Program-made: the position numbers and the translations under genes
In this document: in pieces, positions 35,749 through 45,800 of the stretch
How the letters are laid out: the number at the start of each line of letters is the position of its first letter
Numbering within the stretch: the first letter of the stretch is position 1
Notes under the pieces: generated by a model
What the model was told of the DNA's origin: nothing
The model's database searches: none
What the model saw: the letters and a program-made list of their open reading frames with translations, nothing else
Assembly: GCA_948146395.1 (NCBI GenBank)
Contig: OX411555.1
Location: 59,790,460 to 59,854,459, forward strand
From: Fragum whitleyi
Lineage: Eukaryota; Mollusca; Bivalvia; Cardiida; Cardiidae
Reading direction: 5' to 3'
Length of the DNA: 64,000 bases

Positions 35749-36117
35749 ATTAATGAACTGGCAGGGCGGGGCTTAACCGTGACGTAATATGGAGAGTTTA
35801 CTTTTCAATAGTTTGGGTTCTTTCAAATTTTAGTCGGTAGTCATCGTTAACGCGTGCAAATAACTGTATCCTAAAAGCTTAAGGATTCACGTGCTTTGAG
35901 AGAGTGAAAACATTTCATCGTTTGGTTACCAAGGCCTCGTAACTTCAGCTTGATTAAGCTGAAGTTACGATAATTTGGTTACCAATCTACGATTTAAGGT
36001 CTCGAGTTATTTATGTCGACTCTCTTTAGAAGTAGGTTATTTTATATAAAAGCTGATTTCCCTTAACCTTAAGTGCATCGACCCGTTACTTAGGCTCCGC
36101 CCTGCCAGGGCATTAAT
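35749..36117. mobile_element. Inverted-repeat element (369 bp) at the end of paralogue B
   Basis: The termini are inverted: ATTAATGAACTGGCAGGG then CGGGGCTTAA at left; the right end reversed reads ATTAATGCCCTGGCAGGG then CGGAGCCTAAG. A central palindrome TAACTTCAGCTTGAT / AAGCTGAAGTTA lies at about 35940-35968. No ORF. It sits between the convergent stops of paralogue B and NMNAT. Confidence 0.7.
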
Positions 36118-36697
36118 CGTGGATAATACCTTAACTGTATTTGTATCAAATGATAGTAAGCATTTGCCATTCTGAACAATTCATTTATCAGTTGAGAAAA
36201 CACCTTTATCGGGCGCTTTAAATAGATTTGATAAATTGATTTATTAGTTTGGAAATATTTCGATCTAAAGTCAAAGTGTTTTTTTTTATATTTAAAACAC
36301 GAAAGTATAAAACCAATAGGTTGTCAAATATATTTACACAATTGAGAATATAGCAGTATATAAGTGTAGATAAACACAATCCCCAAAAACTGTAAATGCA
36401 TTAATTAATTATTATACCACCTCCAGAATTGTCATTTCTGTCACCTACCCAATTATTTAATATTCCTAACAGAAATTACTCTTAAAAGCTCTTTATAAGC
36501 ATTTTTGTATTACAAAGATTATTTTCGAAAGAAATCTACAAATTATTTCTAACTCCTTTTATCACAATCTAAGGGAATTCAATTACTTATAACCTTTTAA
36601 AGTATAACACGTATCATTTTTTCTTGACTTCACCTGGTCACAAAAAAGTTGATGTAACAAAGACTTGTTTTTCTGAGATCCAATAGAACGCTCAAAT

Positions 36698-36821
36698 TTA
36701 CGAGGCATCTTTTTCTCTTAATCTATCACTTATACATCCATAGAGACCGTGCCCTTGAATATATTCGATCACCGAGTCCTGTAGTAAATACTTAACACTA
36801 TCACCTCTTCTTAATGCCCTC
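36698..36821 (-). CDS. NMNAT: NMNAT exon 8 (terminal)
   Basis: Acceptor CATTGTAG, then RRALRRGDSVKYLLQDSVIE, YIQGHGLYG and a 14-residue tail to TAA at 36700-36698. Confidence 0.94.
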
Positions 36822-39800
36822 CTACAATGAAAATAATATACAAACTAATGTACACGCTTAATCTTTCGCGTCATATAAAACGATATAAAATGATTTATGC
36901 AAATAAGAATGATCTTCCAATAGATGTGTCGTCTTGCACAGAAATATCCAAACAAAGTGATCAGAACAGCTTTTTTCATCCTCAGTAAACACTAATATAA
37001 CTAACCTCTAGTGTATGTTTCAATACTTTTGAGTCCTTAGAATTAAATGTTCATGTTTTTATCAAGTTTAATCCTTATCCTGATATTCACAGCATGTTCC
37101 TACTGTACACAAAGCTTTGACAGACTGTTAGTTTTGTCTTTAACATGAAAACGCAATATTTCAAATACTATTACCTTATATCTGTAGAGCTTATCTCGTT
37201 CTGTATCCAATCTGTGACTATATTTATATTTTCCTGCAAAATAATACAGCTTTATCCTGTGCGTTACATTTCTAACAAATTATAAATGGGTGAACAGATT
37301 TAAGCTATCACATATTAAGTTAAAATATTCTCCAGAATAGAAACAATTTAAATCCGCATTTATCTGCAGAGTTTCGAGACTCTGGACCAACCTAATTCTG
37401 ACCCCGGGCGGGTATTGTTGGCCGTTATATCAGAGTATCTCTCAGACAGCGGACTACCGGCTCTAGACTGGAACAACTATCGAATATAAGAATAGCCTAG
37501 AATAGGCTGTTCTAATAGTTGAAAGTAGGACCAGTCTACACCCGGGTAGGATTCGGGTCAGGAATAACTTGGCCCTCTGATCGCACAGTTTGTCTGCACA
37601 TGTAAATCGCTAAAATATCAGGTTCAACCCGTTCTTGATCTACAGCGAGTATTTTTATCGTTCACTGAGGCACAGGATTCTTCTTTAAGTTATTAATTTC
37701 AACCTTTAATGATTTTCTTATTATCAGCCAAACGAATATCAATTTTACCAAATTATCACTTAGCATCGCAAGCAAATACAAAACAAGCGCCAAAACCGTT
37801 TTTAAAGATCCATGTTAGACCAACAATTTCCAAAAGACGCTGATATCTATAGCAGTATTTTAATCGTTCACAGCTTTGAAATAGCGTGTATATACTAATG
37901 ATTTTTTTCGTGAAGAAAAGAAATGACTCAAAAATCCTTTTTCAGTATCTTCCTTTCTTAAGAATTCTAAATTTTAAGACAAATCATCACCTTATATATT
38001 TACCTTTGAAATATTTTACCAGTGAATAAGGTTGCAATGTTTTATTATTTTTTAGATTAATTGTGTTTTATCCTCATATTATAAATTAGAATCTTTCATC
38101 ATTTCCTGTTGTTATTTTTTGTCTTAAAGTAAGCATTTGGTTCAGTGAAGTACTCTGTCTAGTATATGGCAAAACTTACTTGATGTTTAGTGAGTATGTC
38201 AGATTCATAGATAAACTTTCTTGGGTCTGATCCGGATCTAATTCTACACACGATGCCATAGTTAGACACTATTTTCTCAATCTGAAAATAAACTCTTTTG
38301 AGTGATTTGGAAATTAATTTTAATCAATTTGTATTAAGTCCACTCTCTTAATATTATTTCAGTTTTGTCTGTTTATGAAAAAATGGGAAAATCTAGACCA
38401 TGCTTTATTATGTATGCGAAAAAAGAAGGTAATTTAGACAGTAAGATCTATCCAGTTGGTAACTTTAAGTTTTTTCTGATAAAAGGGGTATGATAAATTT
38501 GTACCCTGATGTCACTTGGTCATGTACCCTGCCGTGTCTTCTGTCCAAGGTCTGTAAAATAGTCCTTCCTTAAAAATTTTCTCTTTAAAATATTGGTGTT
38601 ATGAAAAAAATCGCCCCATTTTCATTTTTTTAAGCAAATCACGAATTTATCGCTGAGGTGGTACATATCTGATGACGATTTCTATAAAATGTGACGATGC
38701 TTAGAGTTTTTTTTATTTATTTATTTTTTATTAAACCCCGTAAACTGTCGGGATTCTAAATCATATATCTGGATGGATTCATCGCAGATTCATTCGACCC
38801 AGGAGGTTTTCGGAGATAGTAGTTTTGCATCCTATCTCGTAAGTGTCCGTACTGCAATAAATTACAAAGAAGGTATTGAATTGAGGTTTGCTAAGCTAAA
38901 TGACAACACAACTTAAAAATACGGTTGTTACATAATAAAAAGAATAGATGATAGGTGCCATGAGACGGGAAGGTTGGGCTCAGCTGCGAAATTTGTCCGG
39001 TTCACCACCGGCTCCATTCGGAACACCACCCGGCCAATCTCACGATCAACCTCGAATGTACATAGACGGACTATTTTTGTAAATTACGGGAAAACCTTGG
39101 AAAAAATCGATGACGTCAGTTAAAATGGTGTTAGCCCTCGAAACTTTGAGTGAAATCATTCGACGTCGCCAACGCTACTCGTTTAAGTCACTGACGTGAA
39201 ACCATCGTATCCTAATATAAACATCTTTAGATTCTTGAATAACGGCTGAAAAATCTTAATTTTTGAGAATGATTCCTCATTCTCAAAAATTAAGATTTCT
39301 TCAGCCGTTATATACTGTAAAAGATATAAATCTACAGTGCTAGTTTTTCTTACACTGTCTTACACCTAATAAAATGCACGATTTGTTACATACCCAACCG
39401 CCTAACATACATCCGAGGTCTGTTGAAGTTTACGTAAATGGCCGAGTGATGTTCCGAATGCACCGGCTCATCAGATTAATTACTAAGCCTTGTCCTATAA
39501 ACTTTTCGACCTCAATTCACAAACAATCTATTCTATTTTCAATCAGCCAAATAAAAGATCATTCATTTATATAAGAGTTTCTATATATGAATCTTTAGTT
39601 CTTTTCATTCTTAAAGAATTTAAATGTTTCAATTATCTATGGAAAAGAACCAATCGATCATTTACAAAGTATGAGAACTGTTCCCTTGTGCAAAATATGT
39701 ATTTGTTAATCGTGCGTGCGTAGAGTGCAAAAGCATCATCCTTATTATTTTTAAAAAAAAATGTCTACAGTATTTATTTGGATATAACTGATATCAACTT

Positions 39801-42800
39801 GTCTTTGTACTGTGTTTACTATTTTTATTTGTTGAAATGCAGGATATCGTTTGTTTTTCGATTAAGATCAGCTGACATTTCATTTCGTGAACAACAAAAG
39901 CTTTAATTTCATTCGTTCCTTCGGCACTCGGGAAAATATAGTTTTTTCTTTCTATTTCTTTCAAAAACAAGTCAAAATGTTAAATGTTTTTCTTAAAGTG
40001 CGCCATTTCATCAACTTCTTCTTTAATAAGGTCAAGCCTCTGACTCGGAACGCTTTATATAGAGAAATCGTTATTCGGACATTATCTGATTTACAATTTG
40101 TGACATTACACAAGGAATGTCCTTACATCTTGATCCGTCCACAGACCCGGTACTGAGAAGGACTCGAGTACATCCCCACCACACAGAAACTTTATCTGCA
40201 CACTTTCCTCATCTTGTTTAATTTTTTCCCTTTGTGGGTTGTAAATACCTACATCATCCGTTAAAACTGTAAAATCAGAATAATGATAATCCAATTACTC
40301 AATAATTTAATTGTCCGCTCGTTTATAATGAATTGATAAAACTGATCTGCCCATTTCCATTATATACCTCCGTAAATAAGAATACGAATAGGAAACTTTC
40401 TTTAAGCGAAACCAAATAAGAAAAACTGAGCGTTTCATAGCAATCACATTCAAAAAGTCGCGCTTGAAAAAAAGTCATTTTTAAGTTGGAATGCGGAGCA
40501 ATTCCAACTTAGATTTAACAAAACCGCAAAATGAACACAAGATAATTTCATTTCGGGTTTTTTGAGAACACATATCACGTGAACAGGATGTGAATACACT
40601 TCGGCCTATTTTGTATATCTCAACTTGACAAAGACATACAGTTTATTTCATCAAAAAGTAATAATGCTGTACAATTACACAGCCATCACTTCACGTATAT
40701 TATTATCACGCTAATTTATGTTTTAAACGATATTTATTGAAAGTTGCGTACGAATATATTAGTATCATATGTTTGCATTACTATATTTGGAAATCATGTG
40801 ATAAGCCAAGTCCAATAAGGTCAGCAATTGACAATATCACTAGCCAATCACGTGGTCTGCTTATTTGGTAATGTCGCGATCTGTTTATCAGTATTGTGGC
40901 AATAGCACAGACCAATCACGTGATCTGCTTATTTGGTAAGGTCGCGACCTGTTTTTCGTAGAATTATGTTATAGCTTCTTTTAAATGTATAGTTTCTCTT
41001 TCTGAACAACCTTATTACACATTTAACTTTTGACAAGGTGTTGTATTGTTAATTTCTGTCTAAGCTACGAAATGAAAATCTTTTCTTAAAGTGATGATAC
41101 ACTACTAAAGTTAATAAATATTTTTACAACATATTGTCGTTTGTTTTTCCGTCATATTGCAGTTATCTACATGAATGTTTCATTGTAAAACCCCAATACT
41201 GATCCACATAAACCCTTGCCACCATATCTTTAATTGAATTATGAATATCTTTGTCCAATTGCATTCATCACCAAGACAACTTGCCATTTGAAACAAACCA
41301 ACTAGTTCAACTTGTTTTCTTCACATTATTACACATCAACACGATTAAGAGCACCATCATACAGTTAGTTACATCGTGAAATTGACATTCATCTCAATAA
41401 AAACATTCTTAATCGCTCACTCAGCGCTCCATTGATTCATTCCAAACACTCACTCAAACCATTCAAAAACGCTCAATGTTGTTAGAAAAATATCAACATG
41501 TACATTCTAAATAAATTAAGCAAGAACCAATTCGCGATTTCACTGATATAATTAAAATTTAAAGCGTCTGATTGGTTCTTGACGAAAAAGAAAGCTATTG
41601 ATTGAACTTTTATGCATATTTTATATAGATTTTATATATATTCAGGATGAACAAAATAAGCGACATTGGATTCCCTCCCTTAATTATCACTTCAAACTCG
41701 CTCCGCTAACTCATTCAACATCATGCCTAAATCATTTTAAAATCGTTCATCTTATCAATTTCACGATGTTATTAACTGTACCCCCAACTCAGAAGTAGAG
41801 GAGCACAATATTATATTGATTTCATCGTGTCTGTCTTTCTGTCCATTGACCTTTTACTTTCCGCTAGATAAAAGGAGAAGCAGTTTGACCTGAAATAACG
41901 AAACTTTACACAAATATTGCCCATGACCCTTAGAAATGCCCTATTGTTTCGGGGTCATACATGTCACGGTCATCAGTAACAGTCTCCACTCTAACTGAAC
42001 AACCAATTGACCTAAATCATAAGACTTAACACAAATGTTGTCAATGACCCGAGAAAGTTTCCAATTTCGGAGTCACAAAGGTCGAAATCACCAAAAATTG
42101 TCTTGAGATTCCAACTCTTGAAGTAAAAGACTCCCCAGCGAAAATAGCTTTTCATCATGGACAAATCACTTGTTGATGTCCACTTTGCGACACCTCTAAT
42201 TAAAAATGTAATTGATAACTGAAATGGAGCAGAAGTCATTTCAAAAATAATATAAAAACTGTTTTGAATGTATAAGTGTTCGCCTGTGCGTCTATTAGTC
42301 GGCTGTTTGGTCCGTATCGTTTTCTTCTTTTTTAGCTCACCTGAGCACAACGTGCTCAAGGGGAGCTTTTAGGATCACCCTGACTCCGTCGTCCGTCGTC
42401 AACTTTCTTAAAACTTCTTCATCTCTTAAACCGCTGGGCCAATTGAAATTTTGCCAGACTGTTTCCTGTGTGACCCTCTTCAAAATTGTCGCTATATTCT
42501 AATTGGCCAATAAATAAGGGTATGGCAGGGCGGGGATTATTTTGAGCCCAAAATCTTTGAATGACATCTGAATTACTGGGCAGATTTCAATCAAACTTTA
42601 CAAGAATGTTCCTTTGATGACCCTTTTCGAATATTGTTGGCAAAATTTTCATTAGCCCATAGATATGGGCGTGGCCGGGTAGGGCTAACTTTGTAATGAG
42701 TGGGTTGGCAGGGTCTATTATGACTGCTTATAATTCGAATTATGTCTCTTCTTCAACAATTAGGCAAATTCGAATGAATCTTTGCCAGAAAGTTTCTTGG

Positions 42801-45800
42801 ATAAGATCCACTGGACCAATCGAATTCAGGTGAGCGGTTTAGGGTCATTCTGGCCCTCTTGTTATCATTTTTCTTTCATCAGATTCAGGCCTGTATAGCG
42901 ATTCAGAGGTTTAAGCGTCTCTCGTTGTTCAAATACATTGATTTATATACGCCAGTCAAATGACGAGACGTACTATGTGATCGATCACCTGTGATAGGCG
43001 GGAGGCGTCAGCTACGTTAGTATCTTGAGGTCACCGTCTCTCGAACGCATTCCAACTTATCAGTACTTTCAGGACTTTGATTTCACATGTTGTCTCATCT
43101 TTTGCCTTAAAGAATTCAAATAATCGTTTTTATTTCAAGGAAGCTCGATTGATATTTTATTTCATCAACAAAAAAGCTAATATTGCACCCGTAGCCCCGA
43201 TACTAGTGGCAGTAGAGGTTTTGTTGTTCAATTAATAGAGTACCAATCGATCTTACAGTGAAACAAACGATTATCATCTATATTGTGTATGCTAGGATGC
43301 ATATAAGTTGTCTCAAAGTGGTAAATTCTTTACTTTTCTTCTTCTTATTAACCAAGATGCATTATAAAATTGAATCATCTTATTTTGAAAAGCGGGCTGG
43401 ACGCTTTTCGTTACGTCATTATCACGTCATCCAGTGTGCGCCCAATTGAACTACACACTTTCTGACGTCATTGATGCATAATATATAAATACGAATATTT
43501 ATGTACCGGAATGTACATGTCTCTTGAAAAAAGGTTACATACATATATGAGCCTTTGCTTGGCATTTCCAACAAAATAAAATGTGCGTGATTTGCAAACA
43601 TTGCAAACAACGCAGACAACAATATACTGTAAATATATATATTTACCTGGTGGTCAACAGATACTTTGAGACCTTATCTATCTACTAAAAGCGTAGTGAA
43701 GACTCTGGTCAGTCTGTGCGAATGCACAGGCTGGCCAGAGTATTTGCTTTGCGCGTATCTGAAATTGGTGGAAATGTCACAGGCACCTATGATTTTCATT
43801 TTATTTACATTTCTCTGGTCTATTTTTTGCAGGAGTCATTTCAGCACATATGTTTGTCTTGTTTTCCAGTATGTGTTTATGATGTGATAAAACCTTTTCC
43901 GTCTCCAACCATGTAGGTTGCTCACTCTCCCAGCTATCTAATCTGTGAAAATTATATTCATATCAAAATAAAACGATAAAACGAGTACTGTTTCCATCTT
44001 TCTTTATGAATATCAACAATAATTTATTGTTTTCCATAAAAGTTAACAAAAAGAAAACAAATGGACCATAATGGCCCTCTATCGTTCACCTGATACTTGT
44101 ACACATCCAGTTGAAGTATTTTACCTGTTAAAGCTGTTCTTTCACAGATTGGTAAAATGTGATTTTTAAATTTTTTTGTAAAAGTAATCGGAAATTTCAT
44201 CGTTTAAAAAACTCTAAATTAATACGATTAGATCTGGTAAGGCAAGAAAAAGGACAGATATTCCTGAATTTAGCAGATTCCATTCTGAAAAAATAAAGCA
44301 ACTACTAACGCCTAAAAGATTATTGTTCAATTTTGAGACATCTATTTACGTATGTAATTCCTCCTGTTTGTCCCATTCTATCAAATGTCGAGGTAGAAGT
44401 AATTGACAATATGGAAACTTCTTATCGATACATGCGAAAAATGAAACATATGAAAAATAACAATTTCGTAATTTACAGACTGGATATAAATAGACTGGTT
44501 CCGTCACTGACCTTGTCGATTCGAACATTCAAGCTCCTTTTTTAAAAAAATGAGTTGTTGTTAGTGCCATACCCATATGCGATTCTTAAACAATGAAAAC
44601 TACAGACAATTCCGAATCTAAGAACCAGTTTTGTATTTTATCTATGAAGAACTGTGAAAGAGCAGCTTTAAATACGCTTATGGTGTGAACCGCCTTTCAG
44701 AAAAAAAAAATCAAAACGAGTTCAATCTTAGTTTTTTATGATTAACCTATGCACAAAGAAAGAACTCAAATTAAAACCTAAAGCCAGTTTTCGAACAAAC
44801 TGTGTTAATATCGACCAGAAATTCACTGGATAAAGAAATCTGCATATAAATCCTAAATTTGTTTCTCTGTTAAATTGGAAACGACAGGAACAATTCGCGA
44901 TATAGCTTCGTATAGCTTTATTACATGAAAAACATCAGATATCACACCTATCTGTTGTGAAGTTTCGTAGAATTTCTTTCATTAGTTTTGTGTTTTTTTG
45001 GGTTTTTTTGGGTTTTTTTTCTCTCTCTCTCTCTCTCTATTGTAATTTTTTGTCATTAACTCTTTAATATCAAAATTCATTACGGTCTCACCGATGAAAC
45101 ATACCTGCAAAAATGTCTCAAAACCGACTGGTCTAGGACGAGATGTTTTCAAAATTATGGCTGGCGTATGCGAAAGACAAGCGAAAGACGAAAGTTATAA
45201 GGCAATTAAAATAGCTTGTATGTACGCACATCTTTTTCGAGTGGACTAAAAACATAAAAATGCACAATACCTAACAGTTACCTTAGCAAAGTATTAAATG
45301 GCTAAAAGAAATAAAGGATCCTGTGTAAAGATTAATAAACCATTACCAAGCTCTGCGTAGATATTTAAGGTAGTGGACCCGTAGTAGTTTTGCAACGTCT
45401 TAGAAGAAATGAACTTTTACAGTGTTAACCGAGGTTTCCTTATGCTTTTCATTAGGAAACCTCGGTCAACATTGTGAAAGATAATGAGTTCCGAAATATT
45501 GTGGAACTATTACGTGTCCACTGCCTTAAATCATTATTTCGCCACAATACCTTATCCATGATGAGGATCTTACGGCCAAGTCTACCATATTACATCTATG
45601 CCAAGCTGGGGCCAAATCCTGAAATAAGTGTTTTTATAAACTATTCTAATATAACAGACATTACATTTCTAATTTATTTAGTGGTCACCGTTTAGACCTC
45701 GAATGTTAGAAAGAAGTTGCAGGGCAAATTGTACAGTGTCCAAATGATTTCAATTCGAACCCAAAAAATCTTTCTTTGAGTGAAAATTCCTTGTTTTCAC

